A DNA stretch of 64,000 nucleotides from Centroberyx gerrardi. Taxonomy: Eukaryota; Chordata; Actinopteri; Beryciformes; Berycidae. The position numbers were made by a program, and so were the translations under genes. The stretch spans positions 14,443,116-14,507,115 of the forward strand of contig NC_135997.1 of assembly GCF_048128805.1 (NCBI RefSeq), in the 5' to 3' direction. The notes beneath the pieces are model-generated. The model ran no database searches and had not been told where the DNA came from. It saw only the letters and a list, made by a program, of their open reading frames with translations. Positions 1 to 64,000 of the stretch are shown here, in pieces; within the stretch, counting starts at the first letter, position 1, and the number at the start of each line of letters is the position of its first letter.

Positions 1-113
1 TAGACAGAGTGCACATATCTGGGTCCACGGGGCTTGTGCGTCTTCCCACTAGAAAAAAGTCCCACAATACTCTGCGGCTATGATGTCGTAGTAGTCTATC
101 ATAGGGCTGTTGC

Positions 114-392
114 TTATAATTTCTGGGCCCTTTTTACATGCTCCTCAAATGCCGCCAAGTCATTCCTAGCTTGACATCTGGTTGCAGGTGCAACGGCAGG
201 CTCCTCAGTAACTTCGGTGCTAGGGCTGATACTCCGGGTGTTGTCGTCGGTGATCTCCGAGGCAAAACTACAACCAGGCGAAAGCAATGGAGTGCTGGTC
301 AAGCTGCTTTCCTGGGCCCGCTGGACTTCAGTTGTGCTCTTTTTAGAAGCTGGTGGTTTACCAAAAAAATCTACAATGCGTTTTTGCGCCAT
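114..392 (-). pseudogene. Possible N-terminal fragment of a hAT-type transposon protein
   Basis: A 92-codon open frame begins MAQKRIVDFFGKP and continues with a Ser/Thr/Pro-rich stretch, then stops. A short basic start followed by I..FF.K is common at the N-terminus of hAT-derived proteins with MYM/TTF-type zinc fingers. No zinc finger or transposase core is visible, so this would be a truncated remnant. The 18-bp palindrome at 643-660 is nearby. It could also be a chance open frame. Confidence 0.25.
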
Positions 393-642
393 TGTGATTT
401 GATCCTTTGTGAGTTAGCTATCAGGAAATGCTCCAGCAGCGGGAAACGTTTCAAGTGTATGCTACGTAACTTCTGTGTTAATGATAATTAAATTTTAATT
501 AAAATACATTTTCAGTATATCAGTATTGCAATAATTTCCCGAAACCTCCCCAAACAACAGGAAAATTATGCAAAATGTTTTTAATACATTTATAAAAAAA
601 AAATTAAAAAAACGAAAATAAAAATCATCATCTCGCCACTAA

Positions 643-660
643 GGGGTGCTGCAGCACCCC
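643..660. repeat. Perfect 18-bp palindrome
   Basis: GGGGTGCTGCAGCACCCC is its own reverse complement. It lies in AT-rich DNA between the possible hAT fragment and the ATCT microsatellite. I have the impression of similar palindromes in dispersed fish repeats, but cannot verify that here. Confidence 0.6.
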
Positions 661-821
661 ATTTCCATACCTTTACTAAATTCTAAATTTGATATTTTTG
701 ACTCTACACACTACAATTAGCATTTTTTGAACTTGTTTAACTAAAGGGCTCTTCCCCAAAAATGTAATGGAGCACATAGTTCACTAGAAGAGTATGTATG
801 TAAGCATCTATTCATGTACAA

Positions 822-822
<1 letters not shown>

Positions 823-887
<65 letters not shown>
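823..887. repeat. (ATCT)n microsatellite
   Basis: About 16 uninterrupted tetranucleotide units. Confidence 0.95.
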
Positions 888-955
888 GAGGACATAAATT
901 TGAATAGTTTTCTTTCTTTTTCTTCTGGTAGCTTTTTCCCAACTAAATAGGTTAA

Positions 956-1411
956 AGCTGCAATAAGCGAGATTTTTTATATAAAATATACAACCATATT
1001 ATCAGCCTAAATCACCAATTGCTGTAATACAGAAGAGCATCTCATCCCCCCTGATTAAGTTGTTGTAGATTTGCTCTATTTGCAAATTCGCAAATTAATA
1101 TCAGATGTCAGGTAGGATCACTGGCAGGAAATCTTCTTGGTGCACAAGAAGTGATGAATAAAAACTTAAGAGCGAAATACACAACTTTATCCTATACAGC
1201 AGCGACTGATCCGTCCAGAGGAAGCTGGACTCACCGAAGATGGCTGAAATTGCTGCCAGAAGATGTTTTCACCGTCTCCACACCTACCAGGGTCAGAGTA
1301 GTGCGCAGTCTACTAATGTCTGGTACTGAAGTCCTTCATACTTTAACAAAGATTCAGTAATCTCTCACTGCCACTTGGGGCTGCCAAAGGGCGAAGTTGC
1401 CTAGTGCAGCT
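956..1411. mobile_element. 456-bp non-autonomous DNA element flanked by TTAA
   Basis: The left end AGCTGCAATAAG and right end CTAGTGCAGCT are inverted copies of each other (AGCTGCA plus a weaker match inside). Each is directly flanked by TTAA (952-955 and 1412-1415). TTAA target duplication is known for piggyBac and Kolobok elements, so this looks like a MITE of one of these superfamilies. No transposase is encoded. The superfamily choice is inference. Confidence 0.6.
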
Positions 1412-1773
1412 TTAATATAAAAGATTAGAGAACCATCATGAAATAATGTTAAATGGGTGATATATACCTTTAATGGAGATAGACTAGGCATGTTAGAACT
1501 CCTTTTTTTTTGGTGGGGTTTGTGTTGTTTTTTTCCTTTTTGTTATCAATATTATCTCATTTCAAATGCAATTTGGAGGGGTATAGTATAGTATGAAGGA
1601 GTTATGTTTTGTACTGTTATGTTAAAATAAAAGCTACTCATCACAGAATTATATAATAAAAACATGTTACAACACAGTAATGTCCCTGTGACATGTCATT
1701 TGATAATTTGATTGTCTTTGTCCCTCGTTTTGTTTCATGTGATTTAGCATCTCTTTGCCCCACCCCCACCCCC

Positions 1774-1815
<42 letters not shown>
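1774..1815. repeat. (CA)n microsatellite
   Basis: About 21 CA units, preceded by a C-rich stretch. Confidence 0.95.
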
Positions 1816-1818
<3 letters not shown>

Positions 1819-2223
1819 GTGTTCTCACCTGTGCACCATAATCACTTTTAACTACAGTGCACTCTTTATTTTCTTTGAGGGAAACAAAATAAAAAAGCAC
1901 TTTATAGCCTAAATGTAGCCTAATTACGCACGTGCCCTTGCACTGTGACTTTGTCATCTATAGTAGGCTATTGACTTTTGTATGCTTAGGTAAATTAAAA
2001 CCAGTCAAAAATTCAACCTTATATCCACAAAATCATCCGGATTATTGATCAAGAGCAGAACAAAGTTCACCAACAGCCTTGGTTGACTCTGACTTTCTGG
2101 CCAATCTTAGCCTTAGAGGCGGGGGATAGAAAATGTGCAAGATGATAGCTTGCATATGCCTCAGTTCTTTTTGCGCAGAATCCGGAATCAGACGAAGTAT
2201 AGCTGGGGATAGAGATTTTAAAA

Positions 2224-2460
2224 ATGGTTTCAATTAAGTCGCCGTCTCTGGCGTCAGTGTCCTGGGCGCAGGCTCTGTTCGGTGTTAGTTTTCTGGTTGT
2301 TACCCTTCTCAGTCTCCTACTGGTTCGCCAGCTCGTCAAGCAGAGAAGGCCCCCCGGCTTCCCTCCTGGTCCATCACCCATCCCAGTGATAGGGAGCATA
2401 CTGTCTCTCGCCACGGAGCCGCACGTCTTCCTCAAGAAGCAAAGTGAAGTTCATGGACAG
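2224..2460 (+). CDS. cyp2r1: cyp2r1 exon 1 (start, membrane anchor, proline hinge)
   Basis: Codes for residues 1-79. The ATG is preceded by AAA; it is followed by the hydrophobic anchor and PPGFPPGP. Ends ...HGQ at a GTAAAC donor, phase 0. Confidence 0.93.
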
Positions 2461-2613
2461 GTAAACATCTCGGACTTTGCATGCCTTTTTATTTTCGATG
2501 CATTGTTACTGTGCATGCCTTTTTATTTTCGATGTTACTTTTCGTGTTACTGTCTAGGCGCACTGCAAATTCTGTGGTGCACTATTCTATCCAGGGGGTT
2601 TCAGAAATTACCG

Positions 2614-2680
<67 letters not shown>

Positions 2681-2804
2681 GTTAGTGTGTCCGACGTTTG
2701 AAAATGAATTGTGTCAAGGGGAATGCGTTATGAAACGAACAAAAGAGACTCGCCCCAGTCTGCAGCGCCAGAGGGGGTTGGAAGAGATGATTGACCCACA
2801 GCCC

Positions 2805-2858
<54 letters not shown>

Positions 2859-5648
2859 TGGGGAGGGGGCTCCCAAAGGTCCAACCCTCCCCCCAAATAG
2901 ATGCATATTAGGCTACAGACTTCCTTTTCATATTTTGTCTGAAGGACCCCCATCTGAGAAGATGTTTCGATGATTTGTTACAGAACTGTTTATAGTGGGG
3001 AAATAACGTGAAAGAGTGAAATCTATAGTATGGCCAGGGTAGCTGTTGCTATTGCATTCTCAGTCATTCACAGTCCTCAAATTAAAACCATTAATCATTT
3101 TGCTGGGGGACAACCTAAAAAAACCCTCAAGGACCCCTGGGGGTCCCCCAACCTCACTTTGCAAACCACTGCCATTGAGAAGCAAGCAAACTACACCTTC
3201 CTAATTCTAACAGTGACAACCCACACCCGTTTGACTTGGCTTAAAAACACAGTGGAAATGTTGTAACAGGCCTTGTGGTACAAATCTTCATCATTCCTTG
3301 ACAGGGGAATGTAAGATTCCTCTGCTCATTTTCAAAATTAAGTGTAAGGAACATCAACTAGCAATAAAAGGAATACAGAGATGACTTTTTATGCATTTCT
3401 TTCAGATCTTCAGTCTTGACCTGGGAGGCATCTTGACTGTGGTACTAAATGGATATGATTGTGTCAGGGAATGCCTGTACCATCAGAGTGAGGTGTTTGC
3501 TGATCGCCCATCCCTGCCTTTATTCAAGAAAATGACCAAAATGGGTGGTAAGCAGATCAGATGTGATTACACTGCATACTATTCTCTTGCAATAGCATCT
3601 TAATAAGCCTACTGTTGAAATGATAATCAAGGCATTTTAACTTTATCATTCTGATGCATATTTTGAATGATTCAATGTGTCACATTTCTGTTGTTCTTCT
3701 TTCTCTTCCGTCCGAAGGACTTCTCAACTGTAAATATGGTAAAGGCTGGATTGAACACCGCAAGCTGGCTTGCAACTCTTTCCGTTACTTTGGCAGTGGC
3801 CAGAGACTATTTGAGAGGAAGATCTCAGAAGAGTGCATGTTCTTTGTAGATGCCATTGACAAGCACAAGGGGAAGCCCTTCAACCCCAAACACTTGGTGA
3901 CCAATGCGGTGTCCAACATCACCAACCTGATCATTTTTGGCCAGCGTTTCAGTTATGACGACCGCAACTTCCAGCACATGATTGAGATATTCAGTGAGAA
4001 TGTGGAGTTAGCGGTGAGTGGCTGGGCCCTGCTCTACAATGCCTTCCCCTGGATTGAGTATCTGCCCTTTGGGAAACACCAGAAGCTGTTCCGCAATGCT
4101 GCTGAGGTGTATGACTTCCTACTGCAGGTTATCAAGGGTTTCTCTCAGGGCAGAGTGCCACAGGTACCACGCCACTATGTTGACGCCTATTTGGATGAGT
4201 TGGAGCAGAGTGCAGGAGACCCTAGCTCCTCCTACTCCTACGAGAACCTCATCTATTCAGTGGGCGAGCTCATCATTGCGGGCACAGAGACCACAACGAA
4301 CACCCTACGCTGGGCCATGTTGTACATGGCACTCTACCCCAACATTCAAGGTCAGTTACCCAATAAAAAAAAAGCTTGGTTGTAATCAAGACAACTATCA
4401 TGTATAGGCTACTGAAGGGACCATATCTGATGCAGAGAACAGAGATGTGACGTACATTTCTTTGTAGATTGAGCTTGCTCCAAAATTAATGATTGGGTAA
4501 TATTACTCATGAATTAATGATGATGTCTCTTTTTCCCCATAAAGAGAGGGTGCATAGGGAGATTGACAGTGTGCTGAGCAACGGGAGGGCCCCCTCATTG
4601 GAAGACAAACAGAAGATGCCTTATGTGGAGGCCTTTTTGCATGAGGTCCTACGCTTCTGTAACATTGTTCCCCTTGGCATCTTCCGTGCCACCTCCCAGG
4701 ATGCGCAAGTCAATGGGTACACAATTCCCAAAGGCACCATGGTGATCACAAACCTGTACTCTGTGCATTTTGATGAGAAGTACTGGAACGATCCAGGTGT
4801 TTTCTCACCACAGAGGTTTCTGGACAGCAATGGCAACTTTATCAGACGTGAAGCCTTCCTGCCTTTCTCTCTGGGTTAGTCTCTTTGTCTTCCTCTTAAA
4901 TACCTTTCTATTTCCCTAATCCAAATACTCATGTTAAAATGCAGTGCTAATAGTCATTAAATTACCCTACAGTGATTGCTAAAGAAGGGGTATTTCATTT
5001 CCCTACATATATTTCTCTGAAGTCAAACATTCAGAAGTGGAGAGAATTTAGGTTCTTAGAACAGTAAAACTGGAAAGTAAGAATGTCCCTGGGTGGACTC
5101 CAGAATGAGATGCTGCCAAACCAAACTCATACTCTTAATGTATGAGTTTGAAAACTCAACCCAACACACATGAAAGTGCATCAGCTACATCAGCTTCTAT
5201 ATGCATCGAATCCTGTCGTTGACTTAATTTTGCTCTGCGCTGGCTACTATTGGCACTATATCTGCAGAAGGCAATAGTATCTGTATTCAGGAGCACTGCA
5301 GAGTTTTCTGATTGCATCTGTAATGTTTATGTTCACCTATTCTTGTATTGTTGAGGACTTGGATTCAAATGTGTGCATTTGTGTGTGTGTGTGAGAGAGC
5401 CTAAACTCAACAATATGTTTGGGTGTCTTTCTTCAGGGAGGCGGCACTGCCTGGGAGAGCAACTGGCCAGGATGGAGATGTTCCTCTTTTTCACCAGTAT
5501 GCTGCAGAGGTTCCATCTCCAGTTCCCCCCAGGAACCGTGCCCACTCTCACTCCCAAACTGGGCATGACCTTACAGCCCAAGCCTTACTCCATCTGTGCC
5601 GTCCGCAGGCAGCAGAAAGTTCCAAGCTCTAGAGACACTCCTGATTAG
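2224..5648 (+). CDS. cyp2r1: CYP2R1, vitamin D 25-hydroxylase (cytochrome P450 2R1), complete, 5 coding exons
   Basis: Microsomal P450 that hydroxylates vitamin D at C-25, the first activation step. Joined exons 2224-2460, 3406-3547, 3718-4350, 4545-4874 and 5437-5648 give 1554 nt, i.e. 517 residues plus stop (human about 501). Visible landmarks: an N-terminal membrane anchor near residues 18-34; a basic then proline-rich hinge ([12 protein letters not shown]); I-helix AGTETT at 314-319; K-helix ExxR at E371-R374; and the haem-binding FSLGRRHCLG with proximal Cys452, whose codons span the exon 4/5 junction. Conserved blocks such as [27 protein letters not shown] and [12 protein letters not shown] match vertebrate CYP2R1 much better than other CYP2 enzymes. 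Exon number and phases fit the vertebrate gene. It is transcribed towards PDE3B (tail to tail). No frameshift or missing key residue. Confidence 0.96.
2614..2677. repeat. (CA)n(GA)n compound microsatellite in cyp2r1 intron 1
   Basis: CA units at about 2614-2644 run directly into GA units to 2677. Confidence 0.95.
2806..2860. repeat. (GT)n microsatellite in cyp2r1 intron 1
   Basis: About 22 GT units followed by a degraded GT/GG tail, only 130 bp from the CA/GA tract. Confidence 0.95.
3406..3547 (+). CDS. cyp2r1: cyp2r1 exon 2
   Basis: Residues 80-126 plus one base. Begins [18 protein letters not shown] after TTTCTTTCAG and ends in KMG(G) at a GTAAGC donor. Confidence 0.95.
3718..4350 (+). 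CDS. cyp2r1: cyp2r1 exon 3 (substrate-recognition region and I-helix)
   Basis: Residues 127-337. This long exon contains the I-helix AGTETTTN, which carries the oxygen-activating Thr. Acceptor after CCGAAG, donor GTCAGT. Confidence 0.95.
4545..4874 (+). CDS. cyp2r1: cyp2r1 exon 4 (K-helix, ExxR)
   Basis: Residues 338-447 plus one base. The acceptor CATAAAG is fixed by reading frame: using the next AG two bases on gives an immediate stop. Contains EVLR (ExxR) and [12 protein letters not shown]. Donor GTTAGT. Confidence 0.94.
5437..5648 (+). CDS. cyp2r1: cyp2r1 exon 5 (haem ligand, C-terminus)
   Basis: Residues 448-517 and TAG. Starts inside the haem-binding signature ([15 protein letters not shown]). 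The tail after ICAVRRQQ is about 10 residues longer than in human CYP2R1. Confidence 0.95.
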
Positions 5649-7115
5649 AAGTAGGCAAGCAGGCATACACTACAGCTTGTTCATCCTTTCAAGTCTGAAC
5701 TCCAGTGTTTTGCGCAGAAAGGCAACCCCGTGGTCCAGGTGCATAAAAACTGCATTCTCCTGGAGGTCTTTCAGCCCTTCCAGCCCATTCCTACAATGCA
5801 ATGTGCACCCAGTTTTTCCAGAGGACTTTCAACCAGAAAGGTGGATTTTTACACATGGACACTTGATCCATTCTATGAAATTTCTCATGAATTCTTTTAC
5901 TGAGCAATATGCATGTTTGCACAATACTTTCAAGCAGCAGGGGCAGGCACCGAGACTCAGAGCGGAGTCCAGTCGGATATCCTGGAAACACAAGTACGAA
6001 ATTGATTGAGTTCTTTGTAGCTCAGTTACTCGAAGCCCAGAAAATGAAATGTCTATGACCCTTGGTGCTGTAGTGATGGGTTAGGTATATGTCAATGATT
6101 GATAGAGTACACCTCTATGATGGTTCACAGCCCTGTCTTCTCAGGACAGCTTCAGGCCAGTTAAATGAGACCAGTGATTCATGCGTGTCCCAACTGTGGG
6201 GCGAAATGAGACTAGCAGACTTTCCAAGAAGGTTCTGTACACTGTGTGTTGGAGCTGGACTTGGGCCATGTTTTACGTCATCTGAACTAACTCTGACCCT
6301 ATCTCCAGGGATAATGCTCTGTGGAAAACCTTCTCTCAGAAGGCCACTGCAACACTGGTGGATTTCTAGAAACTGGTATGCAACACTGGTTTCTGCTAAA
6401 TGGTACCTATCAGTACTAACAAAGTACGTTTATGTGTGAATTTAACGTTTGTTTAAATGTCCTTATTGCAATACTGGTGGTACAGGGATTTTTTGTGTAT
6501 TTTGTTAGTGAATTCTGTCTTTTGATAAATTAGTCAATAAGCTATTGCTAAAACCTAAATCTGAAATGTCAGACTGATAAATACCTGTTAACTGTTATTT
6601 CTGTTCTTAGCTTGAAGATCCTTGAACATCTTATTTAATAATTGCATTCAGAATCCTTGGATAAATGTGACACCCAAGCAGGGGGCATTGTCATCAGCAT
6701 ACCGATTCTGTGCCTTGACCGTCCCAGGACACCCAGCATAATCATTAATAATGTTCATGAAGGTGAACACCAGCCATGTGTGTCACCCATTTTCTTAGTT
6801 TACCTTTCCATTTTCTCCCCCTTTATTTTTCTAGAGGGCTGAAGAAGCACTCCTCTGTTAGGCTGTGCACAATACATTGACAGTTTACAGAAGTTATGTG
6901 CTGTGGATACAGCGGATTATGGCAAGATGAGCATCTCTATGAAGTGTTTCCTACTGTTCTATTTAGCCAACATGACACTATTAATGTTGATATTGATATG
7001 AAACTCTTAATGTATCCGGGGTAACAAGGGCAAAGAAATGAAGACGGTGTTTAAAATATAGTACTGTATATTGTGAGTCCACACAGACATACAAACACAC
7101 ACACACACCAATAAA
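5649..7115 (+). other. cyp2r1: Probable 3' UTR of cyp2r1
   Basis: No convincing frame follows the TAG. The first canonical AATAAA I noticed on this strand is at 7110-7115, just after a short CA run. The 3' end is therefore only tentatively placed. Confidence 0.4.
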
Positions 7116-9386
7116 AATCAATGAGAAACTGCTGATACTTTAGGGATGGTGTTTTATGACAGCTATAAATAACAACAAAAATCAGTTGCCCCCACAATGC
7201 TGATAAGGGTGAATGGTTACATTAGACAAACGTACATATCTTGATGCTACATAAGGGTAACAACCATTCATAGATGTATTTATGGCACAAACATCAGAGG
7301 ACACTGTGGTTTGAGAGACTACACAGTGAGAAGCCAACAAACTATCAACTTTTACAACTTAACAAGCCAGAATATGTGAGGATGGGAGTTATCAAGGCTT
7401 TATGATCCAGTGTGGGTCCATGTGAAACAGCTGACGACAGAGTTGTCAGAATGTATATGGCTCTGACCTGAGTCCGACTCCTGACTCTTGCCACTGTCAC
7501 TGTCACTTTGAGCCTAGTGGAATATTTGACTCAAGGTGTTCTCTTGCACGAGCGGTACTTGCGGCCAGAAATATCTGCCACTCAGTGTATCACGGCCCAC
7601 CGACTATGTAGGGAAAGTTTGGCACTAGTTGGGTAGACTGAGACAACAGTGATAGAGAGATAATGAAGACTACAAGAGTGGTTATGATACAGAACAGGGA
7701 GAGGCTGAAACCAAATGAAAAATAAAAATAAAACACCAAACCCCACAGTTCCACACCTGTAAATAGTAGTAGATAAAAACTCTGGAAACACAATGGTAAT
7801 TACAGGATCTCAATGTACAATATGTCAGCTGCGTGTAGAAAACAGATGCATTCATTTGATTAATTAAAAAATATAATATATTTATATATTTATATGCACA
7901 TACTCTTTTGTACAGAGGCTAAACACTTGTTTGGTATTAAAATGTGCACACCTATATCTATTTTTTTGTCTTTAAATATTACTATCTTGATTTACACTGC
8001 TTACTTAACGTTTTTTTTCTCCAGAGAAAATGATTTAATAAGGTGATAAAGGAACTAGGCTAGAAATGCTGCCTTCCCTTTCATAAAACGTCTTATTCTA
8101 GTGGAATGCCTAGAGTTCTTACAGCCAAAAATAGAGAACTATTAGTTTTTCAACCTGCCTCGTGGCACGTCATAAAATATATAAACAAAACCAAAGAGAA
8201 AGTGAAACCCTGGATCCCTTCTTTACACACTGGCCGAGTTATGGGTTTGGCAAAAAACAAAAATGAGAAAGAGAGAGATGGGTTGGGGTTTTAATTTGTC
8301 TAAACATCAGTGTCTGCCAATTGACTGAAACACAGATGTTTAGGTATCGTACTGTTAGTTTAAAAACAATGCCGAGAACATTGCAATTGAAAAAACCTTT
8401 ACCTAATATACTGTTACATGAATCGCCAAACTGTACAATATGTTGTGTTGCTGCAAACATGCCATTTGCAGTCTGCTGACAACCAAGATAAGCATTTCTC
8501 CAGTGAGGTTGTTAAAAGGTTATGCAAATAGTTTATGAATGGCAGAGAGACAGCACATATGTTCCTCTGTCACAGAGGAGGATTTCAATTGCTTGAATTT
8601 GTTTGTAGTCAAGTTGTTCATAAAAAGATTACAAACTACTTCAGTCAACCAGATTTTAATTTTCTGTTTTAAAAGTGTATTTAACATTAATGACATAAAT
8701 TCTTGCAAAATAATTATTCAACTTTGCGTGAATCCTGAGTAACCTTTAAAAAAATACTTATAATCAAAATGAAAACGAAGAATCCCTTCATTGAAACAGC
8801 ACTCCTGATCTGAATGCAACATGTTAAACACCAGAGGACATTTCACTGATTAGAAACCAAACATTACTGAAAAGACACACAGACATACACACAAATTACA
8901 TACTAAAATAATTACAAATGTGCTCTCTTTCTCCCGTTCACTCTCTCTCTATCACATTCACAAAAAAACAAACAAAAAAAAACATACACACTCTCAAACA
9001 AAATGAAGCAAAGAGAGTAAAAGAATCCAACATAAAAGGCGGGTGGTACACATGAATAAAAGCATCAAAAATGATGCAGATATAATGCTATTAATCAGTC
9101 AACATTTCAGTAATGTCTCTGTGACTGAGTCTGATACAGTGTTTCGTGTCGCCAGCAAGGGAGAGAACTACACAAGCCCAGGCTCTGGGCCAATATGGAC
9201 TCAGTAAAGGTTCAGACAGGCACATTTGATATATAAGTCAAGAATATACCTGACATTGAGGCTGAAACAGTCTCAGTCTCTTGTCTTTCCATGTTTGAAC
9301 TGTTCACTTTGGTAATGGGTGTCAATCACTTCAAGGTGTTGCTTGTTTCATTATTTTCATCTACCTTTCATTTTAAATAGACAGGT
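7116..9386. other. Intergenic DNA between the convergent genes cyp2r1 and pde3b
   Basis: About 2.3 kb of AT-rich sequence without a gene, RNA or clear transposon that I can recognise. Open frames here are short and unlike known proteins. Confidence 0.5.
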
Positions 9387-9876
9387 TTTATTTTGTACCT
9401 AAGGGAGACTTAAGCGCTTTGCGTTCAAGGCAGCATCACAGCCAGGTTACCATGGAGGGCAAGTCTATGCTGGACCCCTTCCACTCTTCTTCTGCACCTT
9501 CCTCCTCAGTTCTGGTGCTTTTTCTGGGTGCACTGTACTCTCCATGGGATGAAAGTGCATAGGAGTGGGGCTCCCACCATTGCAGCAAGGATCCGCTCAC
9601 AGTAGTAAGGCCTTTTTTTTTTCCAAAAACAATGTGACTGCGTAAGCATCTGAGTGTCAGCACAGTGAAACTTTCAAAATGTGTGTGTGTATATATATGT
9701 GTGTGTGTGTGTATGTGGGAGCAAGGTATGTTTTATGTGCGTGTTTGTCAGTTGTCTATGTGTGTGTTTCTCTATATTCATGTCTGGGTGAAAGGCAGGT
9801 GGCTGAGGGACTCGTGCCCTTTCTGCCTCTCCTCTTCCCAAGCATCCATGTTCTGTCCCACGTCGTCTTCCTCCTG
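9387..9876 (-). other. pde3b: Probable 3' UTR of pde3b
   Basis: An AATAAA on the minus strand lies at 9387-9392, about 485 bp beyond the stop codon. The interval holds a GT/TA-rich tract near 9680-9718. Confidence 0.4.
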
Positions 9877-61581
<51,705 letters not shown>

Positions 61582-62441
61582 GTTTCGACTGTAGCCCCTC
61601 GTATCCACACAAAAGTTTTCCTCTTCTAGTATTCACGCCGTATTAACGCTCAACTACATGACAGCAAACGCACTCCATGGTCACTCAAACGTGCTCCAGC
61701 ACTTGGACTAAAGAAAGAAGGTGAGATGTTGTTTTTACAGAAAGGGGGCTCTCTGTCGCCGCCTAGGTGCGACAGCTCGCACTGCAGCAGGGCTTTTGCA
61801 GCACTCAACCAATCCTTCCGGAGAGTTGGTTAAAATTATGACAGCCTATTTGTGTGGGTTAGCCAAAATATTTACTTTAGTTGGCTGTAGAATAACCCTA
61901 ACAAAATTGTTGGCCTATTGTCCTATGCAAACAAAACATAATTTGTATCATTTTCGAAATGCAGAAACGTCCAGATGAGTAAAATAGCTCAGATGCAAAT
62001 TATTTCGTATTAAATGAATGAGTAAAGGCAATTCACATCCATGCATACAACTCAAATTGGCTCGGCACAGTTTAATTAAAGTGATATTTTACAAATTAAA
62101 AATGAAATGGTCTCTCGATCAGTAGTCCATGTCCAAATTTATGCCAATACTAGTTAATTTTATTTATTTAATTATTTATTTGACCAATTAAAAAATAACA
62201 GATACCATGCAAGCATGCTAAGAGAGATTGTCAATGACCGCACTAAAACGTTTCTGTCCTGGTTTTTGACTATTCCTATTCGTATTTATTATGTCTCTGC
62301 ATCAGATACATGTTGCTCTGGGATCGCCTGGTTGTCCTAGTGGAGGAGACCCGGGAAAAGTAGACGATTGTCGATTAAACTGATTGGAATAACGTTACTG
62401 TGCGATACGGCAGCTAACCGGTTAGCTTTATTTGACCAGTA
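61582..62441. promoter_or_regulatory. Shared upstream region of pde3b (-) and psma1 (+)
   Basis: The two start codons are head to head, 860 bp apart. Exon 1 of pde3b and the first 200 bp upstream are CpG-rich for this window; the middle (61980-62260) is AT-rich. No TATA box could be assigned. A bidirectional promoter is inferred from the geometry. Confidence 0.45.

Positions 62442-64000
<1,559 letters not shown>

Noticed and set aside
61582..61608. Nine extra N-terminal codons of pde3b
   Set aside because: The upstream extension begins with GTG, not ATG. The ATG at 61581 has better context and matches where the protein family starts.

Overview
The window is vertebrate nuclear DNA, most probably from a teleost fish. 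Genes are split by GT-AG introns. The proteins encoded are close to vertebrate CYP2R1, PDE3B and PSMA1. The non-coding part is full of CA/GT microsatellites, tRNA-derived SINEs, hAT-type transposon remnants, an L1-like LINE and a LINE with a GATG tail like fish Rex3. The gene order (CYP2R1 and PDE3B tail to tail, PDE3B and PSMA1 head to head) is the same as around the human orthologues. I cannot name the species from sequence alone.

Layout. 1-2223: upstream DNA with a possible hAT-type fragment, an ATCT microsatellite and a 456-bp element flanked by TTAA. 2224-5648 (+): complete CYP2R1 (vitamin D 25-hydroxylase), 5 coding exons, 517 residues. 5649-9386: 3' UTR and intergenic sequence. 61581-9877 (-): complete PDE3B (membrane-associated, cGMP-inhibited cAMP phosphodiesterase), 16 coding exons. 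Every intron phase closes, giving 1105 codons plus stop. Exon 11, which carries the catalytic YHN..H motif, is short and easy to miss; I located it at 15448-15561. Intron 1 of PDE3B is about 34.6 kb (26093-60693) and holds most of the repeats. 61582-62441: shared upstream region of PDE3B and PSMA1. 62442-64000 (+): the first five exons of PSMA1 (20S proteasome subunit alpha-6 type), cut by the window end at residue 110.

The three genes do not form a pathway. CYP2R1 makes 25-hydroxyvitamin D in the endoplasmic reticulum, PDE3B degrades cAMP at membranes downstream of insulin/Akt signalling, and PSMA1 is a proteasome core subunit. They are linked by conserved synteny.

I found no unmistakably new protein system. 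The more unusual signals are in the PDE3B introns: a transposon nested in a hAT remnant and built from a palindromic TCTCGTTATAACGAGA unit; three further hAT-like elements with 8-bp target duplications; a perfect 26-bp hairpin; inverted copies of one repeat flanking exons 7-8; five full palindromic CREs in a cAMP-degrading gene; and a tandem NAG acceptor at exon 8.
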